A stretch of 53,322 nucleotides of DNA from Saprospiraceae bacterium. GTDB taxonomy: Bacteria; Bacteroidota; Bacteroidia; Chitinophagales; Saprospiraceae. Position numbers and translations under genes: made by a program. Under the pieces are notes generated by a model. It was not told the origin of the DNA, searched no databases, and was given only the letters and a program-made list of their open reading frames with translations. The first letter of the stretch is position 1, and each line of letters begins with the position of its first letter. Shown piece by piece: positions 35,450 to 44,935 of this stretch. The stretch spans positions 1-53,322 of the forward strand of contig JAKVCU010000073.1 of the NCBI GenBank assembly GCA_022448955.1, written 5' to 3'.

Positions 35450-35465
35450 CCTAGACTTTTCTAGG
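35450..35465. repeat. Hairpin 3 of the array
   Basis: CCTAGA-CTTT-TCTAGG, a perfect 6-bp stem with a 4-base loop. Confidence 0.6.
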
Positions 35466-35489
35466 TTTTCACTGAGTTTTGAGGAGAGC

Positions 35490-35512
35490 GGTTCCGAGCT
35501 TTGCTCGGAACC
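35490..35512. repeat. Hairpin 4 of the array (very stable)
   Basis: GGTTCCGAGC-TTT-GCTCGGAACC, a perfect 10-bp, GC-rich stem with a 3-base loop. No T-run follows directly on either strand. Confidence 0.85.
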
Positions 35513-35535
35513 CTTGTATTTTCATTTGAGATAAA

Positions 35536-35551
35536 GCCTATTTTAATAGGC
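35536..35551. repeat. Hairpin 5 of the array
   Basis: GCCTAT-TTTA-ATAGGC, a perfect stem that can extend to 7 bp. It lies 55 bases downstream (minus-strand sense) of the stop of the exported-protein gene at 35606. Confidence 0.7.
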
Positions 35552-35605
35552 AGTTATTTGAAAAGTGCGGTATGAGTTTGATAAAAAGTTGTGTTGTTAT
35601 AACTA

Positions 35606-36343
35606 TTAATAAGCATGATAATTCTGCTTAATAATCTGTGTGTTTACGGATGTATTGCCCGCATTTGCATCTTTGATTATCCATCGGCGTTTTATGGTTC
35701 GTGTATCTTTAGTCTTCGAAATTTCAGTATCTTTCCATTGGACACTCCAATCAAAGTAGCGTTCAGATATAATGATCTGATCTTCGACTGTGCTAGGGTT
35801 ACCATCCATATCGATGAAGGGGTAGCCCGTAAAATCCGGGTGAGTAGAACCCCTTGAAAGAACAGGACTTTCAATACCATCCAGATGTTTTGGAAAAATG
35901 ACATCGGCTAAACTAGCATAATCGCTATCATCAGAATGAATGGATCTATTTTTATGTAAATAAAGATTGGAGCCCCCAATATAGTGCTGCAAGAACAGCA
36001 CTAAATTAGCCCCTTCAACTAATTGTTGTTTGGGAGCCCCGGTGACATCTACCCCACCGTCACCACAAATCTTTACAAAATTTCTTTTGGAATTAGGATA
36101 TAGAAATGTTCTTTGTGTAGTCAGCGCTACACAAGGATTAATATCGTCAATCGCCTTAGTGAAAAGAGTAGGATCTTCCCAACGGATATTCGTTCCTTGA
36201 GGAGGAAGGTTATTCCTAAAATCGGCTTTATATTGTTTTGTTGTGCTAACGATTCCTTTGGCAGCAGTGCATACGTTGCATAATGCAAACATGAGGAGGA
36301 AACAGTTAGCAATAACTTTTTTGTTTATTGCTATTTGTAGCAT
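35606..36343 (-). CDS. Exported protein with HYR-like tail segment
   Basis: 245 residues with a Sec signal (FLLMFALCNVCTAAKG). The N-terminal part is unrecognised (Asn/Asp-rich with 'ICGDGGVDVTG'). The tail (RTIKRRWIIKDANAGNTSVN and TQIIK) follows the 'R.W...D..GN.....Q.I' pattern found at the ends of HYR/Ig-like modules in Bacteroidota surface proteins, which usually run on for many modules and a sorting domain. Here the protein ends at once without a type A or B sorting domain, so it may be a truncated surface protein or a small free module. Function unknown. Confidence 0.55.
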   Translation of the reverse strand: MLQIAINKKVIANCFLLMFALCNVCTAAKGIVSTTKQYKADFRNNLPPQGTNIRWEDPTLFTKAIDDINPCVALTTQRTFLYPNSKRNFVKICGDGGVDVTGAPKQQLVEGANLVLFLQHYIGGSNLYLHKNRSIHSDDSDYASLADVIFPKHLDGIESPVLSRGSTHPDFTGYPFIDMDGNPSTVEDQIIISERYFDWSVQWKDTEISKTKDTRTIKRRWIIKDANAGNTSVNTQIIKQNYHAY

Positions 36344-36850
36344 GGGATTATATTCTTTTCTATTGTTTTCTCAAGTTATAATACATCAAAAATTATTTCT
36401 AGAACATCTTTGCAGATGCCCAGAAGTAATAACAGAAATAATATTAATTGGAGTAATGATGAGAAAATGGAAAAGAAGTAAATCTCGGACGGATTAGTTT
36501 AATGCAGTTTTTTTTATTAGTCATGGGATTACGGCTAAAGGGATTTTTGAAATCGGTTTTATCTAAATCTTTCTTACCTGTATAGTGTTTCGAATACCTC
36601 TCGATATTCTAGCTCTTGGGAAACAAATGTGTACTGAATATCTAATTTATGTTCATGTATAACGCAAAGATATGATATACTCAAGTTAAAAACATACCAT
36701 ATTTAGGGTATTTTTCACATCTATTTTTATTCTATCTGATATCGGTTTGTGGATGAACTTCTACCATAATTCTTACTTTTTTTTTGAACAAAAAGCTGCT
36801 ACAGCTCTTTTCATGTTGATACTTTTGGATTAATAAATTCCTTTTGTAAA
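36344..36850. other. AT-rich divergent gene-free region
   Basis: Separates the minus-strand exported protein from the plus-strand SRPBCC gene. A plus frame at 36243-36497 overlaps the exported-protein gene antisense and has no support. A weak hairpin (ATACC...GGTAT) lies near 36696-36713. Promoters for both genes should be here, but none is clear. Confidence 0.4.
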
Positions 36851-37321
36851 ATGAATGTAAAGCGTAAAGAGTGGGTGCAGCTTATCCCTAAAGATTTAGA
36901 CGAAGTTTGGCATTTTTTTTCTCGTCCAGAGAATTTAAATGATATGACACCAGATGATATGGATTTTCATATACTAACTGACATTCAAGGAGTTGAGATG
37001 TATGAAGGTATGGTTATTCAATATAAGGTCAGTCCAATGTTAGGCATTAAACTCAATTGGGTAACCGAAATAACGCATGTTAGAGATCGGCAATATTTTA
37101 TTGACGAACAAAGGTTTGGGCCTTATGCACTGTGGCATCATCAGCATCATTTTGAATTAGTAGATGGTGGTGTAAAAATGACGGATATTTTGAACTACAA
37201 AGTTCCTTATGGAGTCATAGGAAATATTGCAAACGCGGTATTCGTAGAAAATCGAATCGAAGAAATATTCCAATACCGTATAAAAGCAGTAGAACGCATT
37301 TTTAACTTCCAAGAAGTGTAG
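36851..37321 (+). CDS. SRPBCC superfamily (START/Bet v1-like) protein
   Basis: 156 residues forming a ligand-cavity helix-grip fold: VWHFFSRPENLNDMTPDDM near the N-terminus, GMVIQYKVSPMLGIKLNWVT, a basic/aromatic stretch (FGPYALWHHQHHFELVDGG), MTDILNYKVPYGVIG, and a long C-terminal helix. This is the 'ligand-binding SRPBCC' variety common in Bacteroidota and cyanobacteria, with unknown ligand (probably hydrophobic). The convergent MATE exporter gene ends about 100 bases away. No operon partner is visible. Confidence 0.8.
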   Translation: MNVKRKEWVQLIPKDLDEVWHFFSRPENLNDMTPDDMDFHILTDIQGVEMYEGMVIQYKVSPMLGIKLNWVTEITHVRDRQYFIDEQRFGPYALWHHQHHFELVDGGVKMTDILNYKVPYGVIGNIANAVFVENRIEEIFQYRIKAVERIFNFQEV

Positions 37322-37422
37322 ATGCCTCGTGTAGAACTGCTGAGTTTGATTTTAGCAGAATAATCCACCAGATCTGGGCGGGTTAGAATGCTCAAGTCAA
37401 ATTCAGCAGTATTATACTACAT

Positions 37423-38808
37423 TTATATTTTGACTGTTTTCCACTTTCCGCGACGGAATAACAAAATAGACAGCAGTGTCATTAATGATTCGCTTGCGGC
37501 AATAGCCCAGCAGACACCTGCCAATTCCCACCCAATAGAGATTGCTAAGAAATTAGCCAGAGGAATTTCTACTGCCCAAAAGCAGATCAAATTGATAATC
37601 ATGGGCGTCCGAGTATCACCTGCACCATTAAAGGCCTGTCCAATAACCATACCATAAGCAAATAAGGAGTAGCTTATCGCAAAAATTCTTAAGCTTTTTA
37701 TCCCTGCTTCTACAACAGCAGGATCTTCTGTGAAAAAGTAGATGATCGGCTCTGCAGCCAAATAATAGATCATAGCCACTGAGGCCAAAAAGATCATACT
37801 GAAAAAAGCCGCTCGCCATACTGAAGTGGCAGCTCGATCGGCATTTCCTGCGCCTAAATTTTGCCCCACCAAAGTAGCAGACGCATTTGCAATTCCCCAA
37901 GAGGGAAGAAGTGTAAATATAATTAATCGAATAGCAATGGTATATCCTGCGACAGCTTCACTTCCAAAACGAGAAACAATACGCATTAAAACGATCCAAC
38001 TTGCGGAGGCAATCAAAAATTGAAAGGCACCATTCATGGCAATCTTTAAAAGTCTAGTAATAATCGTCCACCTAAAACCAAGCTGTCTGAAATAAAGCCT
38101 TACGACACTTGCCCCACTTAGTAGAAGATATAGTTGAAATACCACACCTATTCCTCGGCCAATGGTGGTGGCTACTGCAGCTCCTTGAACACCCATCGCA
38201 GGAATTGGGCCCCAACCAAAAATAAAAATGGGATCCAAAATGATATTGATACCATTCGCCAACCATAAGGCTCTCATCGCCAAGTGTGCATCACCAGCTC
38301 CTCTAAAAATTCCATTGAGGAGGAATAGTAGCATAATAAAAATATTACTCGCAAACATGATTTGAGTATATCCTACACCAGATGCAATCAAAGTGTCATC
38401 TCCACCCATCATCGCCAAAATCCGGTCAGCATAAAAATATCCCGGAATTCCAATCAGTACGGCAAAGCTCATAGCTAAATAAATGGCTTGCATGACTACT
38501 TTGGATGCGGCAGAGTGATCACCTTCTCCAATATATCGAGCAATCATCGCCATTGGTGCAGTACTCATGCCTATGGCTACTGCATAAACTAAAGTGATAA
38601 CAGATTCGGTAAGTCCGACAGTTGCTACAGCATCAGGGTCTAATTGAGAGACGTAAAAAACGTCTACCAAAGCAAACAAGGATTCCATCGCCATTTCTAA
38701 TACCATTGGAATCGAAAGCATAAGGATGGCTCGGTTGATACTACCTGTAGTAAAGTTTTTTTCTTTGCCATTAATGGCATCCAGAAGCGTCTTGAATATA
38801 TTCTGCAT
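37423..38808 (-). CDS. MATE family multidrug/metabolite exporter
   Basis: 461 residues with twelve hydrophobic helices in two pseudo-repeats. Features: INRAILMLSIPMVLEMAMES, LVDVFYVSQLDPDAVATVGL, APMAMIARYIGEGD, then in the second half VGQNLGAGNADRAATSVWRA. Expected MATE length is about 450. It probably exports cationic compounds using a Na+ or H+ gradient across the inner membrane. Divergent from the type B adhesin gene. Confidence 0.9.
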   Translation of the reverse strand: MQNIFKTLLDAINGKEKNFTTGSINRAILMLSIPMVLEMAMESLFALVDVFYVSQLDPDAVATVGLTESVITLVYAVAIGMSTAPMAMIARYIGEGDHSAASKVVMQAIYLAMSFAVLIGIPGYFYADRILAMMGGDDTLIASGVGYTQIMFASNIFIMLLFLLNGIFRGAGDAHLAMRALWLANGINIILDPIFIFGWGPIPAMGVQGAAVATTIGRGIGVVFQLYLLLSGASVVRLYFRQLGFRWTIITRLLKIAMNGAFQFLIASASWIVLMRIVSRFGSEAVAGYTIAIRLIIFTLLPSWGIANASATLVGQNLGAGNADRAATSVWRAAFFSMIFLASVAMIYYLAAEPIIYFFTEDPAVVEAGIKSLRIFAISYSLFAYGMVIGQAFNGAGDTRTPMIINLICFWAVEIPLANFLAISIGWELAGVCWAIAASESLMTLLSILLFRRGKWKTVKI

Positions 38809-39009
38809 AGTTGTCGGGTGTTTATAGCTTAGTCAAGCTGTTGTAATATCCAAAGCCACACTTTAATAGTTCCAGCAAACTTATTTTTTTGTTAAATAAA
38901 TTTCAAATTTAGAGATAATGTCGTCCCCTAGAGATGAAGTGCCGATATTATATCAATTTTGTCTTAATTTGGTAACTTAAACATTCGTTTTTATTAACCC
39001 CCTATTTTT

Positions 39010-41283
39010 ATGCGCAATTTATTATTAAGTTTTTTTGTCTGCTTTATCTGTTGTTTTCAAATAAAAGCGCAGACCCCCACTATTCAGGATTGTCTTGGGG
39101 CAATCCCAGTTTGTCAAGAAATTTATATGGAAGCCAATTCTCCAGTAGGTGATGGCAATTTCAATAGTGAAATTAATACTTCAATCAGTTGTACTGCAGG
39201 AGAGTTAAACTCTATCTGGTACACTTTCACCGCTAATTCAAATGGTGATCTAGGATTTGTTATTACGCCTAATAACGCTAATGATGACTATGATTGGACG
39301 CTTTTTGACATCACTGATGCAGAATGCGAGGATATTTTTTCTAATGAATCCTTACAGGTAAGTTGTAATGCTGCAGGAGGAAATCCTTGTCATGGTCCTA
39401 CAGGTGCTAATGGGCAATCCTCTTGGGATGTACAGGGAGGGGGGTGTAACGGTACACCGCCTAGTACGGGCAATACTCCTTTTAATGACTTTGTCCAGAC
39501 ACAAGCAGGACGTACTTATGTTCTTATGGTTTCTAATTGGACAGGTTCATCTAATGGTTATACGATCGATTTCAGCCCTTCTTCTGGGATAGGTATCTTT
39601 GATGAAACTAATCCATTTGTACTAGGGCTAGAAACACCTACGGAATGTGAGCAAGATATTATTACTATTGAGTTTAGTGAAAATATACAGTGTAGCTCCA
39701 TTAATGGTAATGATTTTCAATTGACTGGCCCTGGGGGGCCTTATGAAATTACCGTATTTTCAACGGCCTGTGCTCTTGGAGGAGAATATGATCGTACCTT
39801 TTCTTTGATTATTGATCCACCGATTGCATCAAGGGGTGCTTTCGAGCTAGAGCTACAAGGTAATAATTCTTTTAACTTTTTAGATTTGTGTGATAATCCG
39901 GCAGATGCCATTACTTTTAATTTTGATGTAGATGACTCTATCGATCTCGATATTCAGATCGGTACTGATACGTCCTTAGTTTGTGAAGGGGATACATTAT
40001 TGCTGGATGCATCAAGCATTGGTCAAAGCTTTCTTTGGCAGGATGGTAGTACAGGACCTACTTTAGCAATTACTAACGCGGGTGATTATGCCGTAACTAT
40101 TGAAAATGAGTGTGGAGTGGGAACAGATTCTATTGAAGTGTTTGTTCAAACTGAACTCCCTAATATAGAATTGGGTGCAGATGTTCAGATTTGTGAAGGG
40201 GATGTAGTTGTGCTAGACGTCACTAATGAATTTGCAAGTTATTCATGGTCAAATGGTAGCACTAATGCCGTTCTAGAGGTTGTTGAAAGTGGATTGTATG
40301 TGGTCGATGTTACTAATTCTTGTGGAACCGTATCTGACCAAGTTACTATTGATGTCGTGCCTATGATTGATGCCAATATAGGTGATGACTTATACCTTTG
40401 TGAAGGAGAAACCTTAGTACTTGATGTAGATCAAAATGCTGCCACTATCAGTTATTCTTGGCAAGATGGAAGTACAGCACCTACATTTACGGTGACTCAA
40501 ACTGGAGATTATGCAGTGACAATTACTTCTGATTGTGAAGAAATGATAGAAGATATCCGCATTACCTACATCGACGCACATGATCCAATTGATTTGGGCA
40601 TAGATACAACACTTTGCCCTGGAGATTCCATTGAATATAATATCGATATTGTTGGAGCAAGCTATGCTTGGTCAGATGGCAGTTCTTCTGGGAATTATGT
40701 TATTAAGCAAGCAGGCAGTTACGCCATGACGCTTACTTCTGCATGTGGTACTTCTGAAGATAGAATTCAAGTCGATTACTATGATGCGATCATGACAGAT
40801 ATTGGTAGAGATACCTTTATGTGTCCTGAAGAGCGCATCTTATTGGATGCAACAGCAGGAGTATCCGCTAATTATTTGTGGAGTGATGGTTCCACAGCCG
40901 CAACCTTACTGGCTGAAGAACCTGGGAGATACAGTGTCTCTGTCTCAAATGACTGCGAATTCATTATCAATGAAATCATGATCACAGAGTGTGAAATATG
41001 CGATGTTTATGTTCCTAATATTTTTTCACCTAACCAAGATGGATTTAATGATTTATTTATTCCTCTATCGGATTGCCCCTTTGAACGTTTTCACATGCGT
41101 GTTTTTGATCGTTGGGGAGCTTTAGTATATGAATCAAAAAATGCTTCAGAGGGTTGGAATGGGAAGAAAAATGGCGCTGAGTTGGCACAGGGCGTCTATG
41201 TATGGTGGGTGGAATATAGTGTCATCGAAGATGGTTATTTAAGAAATGTATCCGTAAGTGGTGATATTACTTTAATAAAATAA
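39010..41283 (+). CDS. Type IX secreted adhesin with five Ig-like repeats (type B sorting)
   Basis: 757 residues. Sec signal (CCFQIKAQ), an N-terminal beta domain (about 25-195, ELNSIWYTFTANSNGDLGF) common in Bacteroidota surface proteins, an SbsA-like Ig segment (200-310), then five repeats of about 70-80 residues starting near 320 (each D..LCEGD.L.LD... ..W.DGST... G.Y.V...N.CG). Residues 668-757 are the gliding-motility/T9SS type B C-terminal domain (VYVPNIFSPNQDGFNDLFIP, FDRWGALVYESKN, GWNGK). It should be exported by T9SS and held on the surface. No SprF/PorP partner is adjacent. Confidence 0.9.
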   Translation: MRNLLLSFFVCFICCFQIKAQTPTIQDCLGAIPVCQEIYMEANSPVGDGNFNSEINTSISCTAGELNSIWYTFTANSNGDLGFVITPNNANDDYDWTLFDITDAECEDIFSNESLQVSCNAAGGNPCHGPTGANGQSSWDVQGGGCNGTPPSTGNTPFNDFVQTQAGRTYVLMVSNWTGSSNGYTIDFSPSSGIGIFDETNPFVLGLETPTECEQDIITIEFSENIQCSSINGNDFQLTGPGGPYEITVFSTACALGGEYDRTFSLIIDPPIASRGAFELELQGNNSFNFLDLCDNPADAITFNFDVDDSIDLDIQIGTDTSLVCEGDTLLLDASSIGQSFLWQDGSTGPTLAITNAGDYAVTIENECGVGTDSIEVFVQTELPNIELGADVQICEGDVVVLDVTNEFASYSWSNGSTNAVLEVVESGLYVVDVTNSCGTVSDQVTIDVVPMIDANIGDDLYLCEGETLVLDVDQNAATISYSWQDGSTAPTFTVTQTGDYAVTITSDCEEMIEDIRITYIDAHDPIDLGIDTTLCPGDSIEYNIDIVGASYAWSDGSSSGNYVIKQAGSYAMTLTSACGTSEDRIQVDYYDAIMTDIGRDTFMCPEERILLDATAGVSANYLWSDGSTAATLLAEEPGRYSVSVSNDCEFIINEIMITECEICDVYVPNIFSPNQDGFNDLFIPLSDCPFERFHMRVFDRWGALVYESKNASEGWNGKKNGAELAQGVYVWWVEYSVIEDGYLRNVSVSGDITLIK

Positions 41284-41537
41284 GTATGATTGGGTAAGAT
41301 TTAGACGAAAGTCAAGAAAGTTCTAAGCGATCATGGTTTTGTGGTAAAAAGGATTTAAAAAGATAATAATTCTTTTGGTGATCAGTATGAAAAGTGTAAA
41401 TTCCGAAAAGAAATTTAAAACACTATAACTTAAGTTTATTGGAATTTTGAACCAGCAGACTAGACAATTTAGCTATAGTGTATTTGAGTTTTATTAGAGC
41501 TACTTGTTTTCAACAGATGAGCTGAAAATCCTATATT

Positions 41538-44500
41538 ATGCCCACTTCAAGTACAAAAGTTAATCTTTGGTTTAAAGAAGCTATTTTCTATACGCTACAT
41601 ATTCGATCTTTTTTTGATAGCACCAATAATGGAATCGGTGATATTAATGGGCTAGTTTATAAACTCGATTATCTCGAGGACCTAGGGATTAATTGTATTG
41701 CACTCTTACCTTTTTATCCTTCTCCCATGAAGGATAATGGTTACGATATTACCGACTTTAGGAATGTCCATCCTGATTATGGCACATTAGAACAGTTTGA
41801 ATGCCTCTTAAAAGAGGCGCATAAAAGAGGTATTCGTGTAGTAATTGATTTGAGCATGAATCATACTTCTACGGCACACGAGTGGTTTCAACGTGCTAGG
41901 AAGGCAGCTAGAGGTTCTTCCGAACGTAATTTTTATGTTTGGAATGAAGATCAGGATAAGTTTCAAGATGCCAGTATCCTGTTTAATGATTATGAATCTT
42001 CTAATTGGGAGTGGGATAGCGCTGCACAATCCTACTATTGGCATAGGTTTTACAGCCACATGGCTGATTTGAACTATGAAAATGAGCAAGTCCGTGCAGA
42101 AATACGAAATATAATTGATTTTTGGTTTGATAAGGGAGTAGACGGCTTACGCCTAAATTCTGTGATGTTTATCCAACAAAAGGAAGGTACAAACTGCGAA
42201 AATTTGCCAGAAGTACATTCTTATCTAAAAGAACTTAGAGCCTATGTTGAGCAGAAATATCCAGATCGTATTCTAATTGCAGAAACCAATTTATGGCCTG
42301 AAGAAGCAGCCCAATACTACGGCAAAGGAGATGAATGTCACATGAACTTCCACTTTCCATTGATGCCTCGATTATTTATGGCACTGCAAACGGAAGATAA
42401 ATATCCTATTATTGACATCATGGAACAAACGCCCGAAATTCCATACAATTGTCAATGGGCATTATTCTTGCGAAATCACGATGATTTGATGCTTTCTATG
42501 GTCACAGAAGAAGAAAGAGACTATTTGTATAAAGTATTAGCGCAAGATCATGGCGCAAAGATTAATCAAGGGATTCGTCGTCGATTAGCTCCTTTATTGG
42601 GTAACGATCGAAGGATGATTGAGTTACTCAATAGTCTATTATTTTCCTTACCAGGCTCACCAGTAATTTATTATGGTGATGAAATTGGGATGGGTGATAA
42701 TATTTACCTAGGTGATCGAAATGGAGTGCGGACGCCGATGCAATGGAGTGCGGATCGAAATGCTGGTTTTTCTAATGCAAACCCGCAAAAGTTGTATCTT
42801 CCAGTTATTCAAGATCCTTTATTCCGCTACGAAGCGGTGAATGTGGAAGTGCAGAATGAAAATCCTGCTTCCTTGTTGTGGTGGATGAAGAATATCATCA
42901 CTATGCGCAAACGATTAAAGGCATTCAGTCAGGGGAATATTGAATTTTTAGAGTCTGCAAATAGCAAGATATTAGCCTTCATTCGGGCTTATGAAGGAGA
43001 GAGTATTCTGGTAGTTAGTAATTTGTCAAAGTATTCCCAAGCAGTGGAGCTTGATCTAAGTCGATTTAAAGGTATAGAACCAACCGAAATCTTTAGTCAA
43101 AATAAGTTTTTCAAAGTTAGAGATGATTCCTACCGTTTTACGATAGGTCCTTATCAGTATTATTGGTTTTTGATGGAGCAGGGGGAAGAAAAGGAAGCGA
43201 TACCCAGAGAGCGCGCCATTCCAGAGTTAGCAATCGATGTAGAGTGGGACGAACTCTTTGAAACCTATACAGCAAAGCGAAAATTTGAAAAGAAAATATT
43301 ACCCAACTATTTGACATCTTGTCGCTGGTTTGGGGGGAAGTCCAAGAAGATTGTTTCGATTGATATCAATAAGTATCCTGCTATCGATTTGCCAGATTCA
43401 AAGGCGTATTTCTTGAATGTGGAAATGCGTTACACGGATGGTTTACCTGATACTTACTTTTTGCCTACAATGGCAGTGTTTGATGCATCAGAAATGGTCC
43501 AATATTTAAAGAATGAGACGCAATGTGTTATTTGTTACCTCAAAACACCTGATACAGAGTGCATATTGATAGATGCAATTTATCACAAGGACTTTAGGAA
43601 TGAATTATTCTGGAAGATTAAAACTAATGCAGAATTGACGACATCTTCTGGGAAATTAAAGTTTGAAGCAGGTAAGATTTTGATGCAGTTAGATTTGAAA
43701 AAAGAAGCTATTCAATCAGAGGTTCTAAAAGCAGAGCAGAGTAATACTTCGGTAATTTATAATGATCAATTCTTTTTCAAAATTTATCGAAAACTGGATG
43801 TTGATATTAATCCCGACTTAGAATTGGTTCGTTTCTTATCAGATCGTACTGATTTTGGAAACTCTCCCAGATATGGTGGGGGGATTCAATTGGAAGATTT
43901 GAGTAGTACTTCCTTTACCATTCTCGGATTGCTTCAGAATAAGATTCCTAATCAGGGAGAGGCTTGGGAGGTAATGCTAGCTTCTGTCATTCATTTTTAT
44001 GAAAATACCCTGCAAAACGGTAAAGAGCAAATGGCGTTTCCGGAATTGATTCGTAAAAAACATCTCAGTTTTAAAGATATTCCAAAAGAACTGCGAGAAT
44101 TAGTAGGTGAAAAGGCATTTAGCTTAGCTGCTTTACTGGGGCAACGTACTGCAGAAATGCATATCGCTTTGGCTTCTTTAGAAGATGATCCAGATTTTTA
44201 CCCTGAGCGATTCTCCCAAAATTATCAGCGTTCGATTTATTCTGGACATCGTAAATTAGTAAGTGAAAAGTTTAGCGTGTTGGCTAAAAAGTTGGATACT
44301 TTCCCTGAAGAAAGAAAAGAGGAAGTAAAGCTGATCTTAGAAATGAAAGAAAGGATATTAGCTTCCTTTAGCGAAATCTTTGAAGAAAAGATTGAAGCTT
44401 TTAAAACGCGTATTCACGGAGACTATCATTTGCAACAGGTACTCTTTGATGGAGATGATTTTTTTATTATTGACTTTGAAGGCGAGCCAATGCACTCTAT

Positions 44501-44864
44501 TAGTGAAAGACGCTTAAAACGCACGCCTTTCAAGGATGTCGCAGGAATGGTACGGTCTTTTCACTATGTGGCTTATGGTCAGTTGTTACTTAGTAAAAAG
44601 TATAAAGCAGAGCATATGCCATATTTGGAGCAGTGTGCTCAACAATGGTTTCATTATATAAGTCAAAGCTTCTTAAGTAGTTATTTCAAAACGGCAAAAG
44701 GGCAGGTCTTTATTCCTAAAGAAGAAAAAGAAAAACAAATTTTACTTCGAACATACATTCTTGAAAAAGCAATTTATGAGCTAGGGTATGAAATGAATGC
44801 TAGGCCACACTGGCTTGGTATTCCTTTAAAAGGTGTACTTTACGCTATGAAAGAATTTAGTTAG
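41538..44864 (+). CDS. treS: Trehalose synthase-maltokinase fusion with altered GH13 nucleophile
   Basis: 1108 residues: an N-terminal GH13 TreS domain (1-550) that interconverts maltose and trehalose, and a C-terminal maltokinase (about 565-1108), as in many TreS-Pep2 fusions. TreS landmarks are strong (LLPFYPSPMKDNGYDI, DLSMNHTS, REGTNCENLP-like, NDRRMIELLNSLLFSLPG, PMQWSADRNAGFS). General acid E249 (LIAETN) and D315 (RNHDD) are present, but the nucleophile position of GLRLD is Asn207 (GLRLNSVMF), and the following residues also differ from the usual AVPYL. The kinase has the RWFGGK segment, HGDYH (D962) and DFEGEP (D979), all intact. So the kinase looks active and the GH13 part doubtful. 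No glgE/glgB neighbour is seen. Confidence 0.88.
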   Translation: MPTSSTKVNLWFKEAIFYTLHIRSFFDSTNNGIGDINGLVYKLDYLEDLGINCIALLPFYPSPMKDNGYDITDFRNVHPDYGTLEQFECLLKEAHKRGIRVVIDLSMNHTSTAHEWFQRARKAARGSSERNFYVWNEDQDKFQDASILFNDYESSNWEWDSAAQSYYWHRFYSHMADLNYENEQVRAEIRNIIDFWFDKGVDGLRLNSVMFIQQKEGTNCENLPEVHSYLKELRAYVEQKYPDRILIAETNLWPEEAAQYYGKGDECHMNFHFPLMPRLFMALQTEDKYPIIDIMEQTPEIPYNCQWALFLRNHDDLMLSMVTEEERDYLYKVLAQDHGAKINQGIRRRLAPLLGNDRRMIELLNSLLFSLPGSPVIYYGDEIGMGDNIYLGDRNGVRTPMQWSADRNAGFSNANPQKLYLPVIQDPLFRYEAVNVEVQNENPASLLWWMKNIITMRKRLKAFSQGNIEFLESANSKILAFIRAYEGESILVVSNLSKYSQAVELDLSRFKGIEPTEIFSQNKFFKVRDDSYRFTIGPYQYYWFLMEQGEEKEAIPRERAIPELAIDVEWDELFETYTAKRKFEKKILPNYLTSCRWFGGKSKKIVSIDINKYPAIDLPDSKAYFLNVEMRYTDGLPDTYFLPTMAVFDASEMVQYLKNETQCVICYLKTPDTECILIDAIYHKDFRNELFWKIKTNAELTTSSGKLKFEAGKILMQLDLKKEAIQSEVLKAEQSNTSVIYNDQFFFKIYRKLDVDINPDLELVRFLSDRTDFGNSPRYGGGIQLEDLSSTSFTILGLLQNKIPNQGEAWEVMLASVIHFYENTLQNGKEQMAFPELIRKKHLSFKDIPKELRELVGEKAFSLAALLGQRTAEMHIALASLEDDPDFYPERFSQNYQRSIYSGHRKLVSEKFSVLAKKLDTFPEERKEEVKLILEMKERILASFSEIFEEKIEAFKTRIHGDYHLQQVLFDGDDFFIIDFEGEPMHSISERRLKRTPFKDVAGMVRSFHYVAYGQLLLSKKYKAEHMPYLEQCAQQWFHYISQSFLSSYFKTAKGQVFIPKEEKEKQILLRTYILEKAIYELGYEMNARPHWLGIPLKGVLYAMKEFS

Positions 44865-44935
44865 TCTTTTCGGTTTTATCTTAAATCGAAGGTATTGTTA
44901 TATATTAAAATCATATTTTGTATAAATTTAATAAA

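Noticed and set aside
35286-35551. CRISPR array or integron attachment array
   Set aside because: The hairpins differ in sequence and spacing, with no identical repeats, and no cas or integrase gene is nearby.
36243-36497. 84-codon plus-strand frame with hydrophobic stretch
   Set aside because: Antisense to the start of the exported-protein gene; the hydrophobic stretch mirrors the AT-rich region and has no support.
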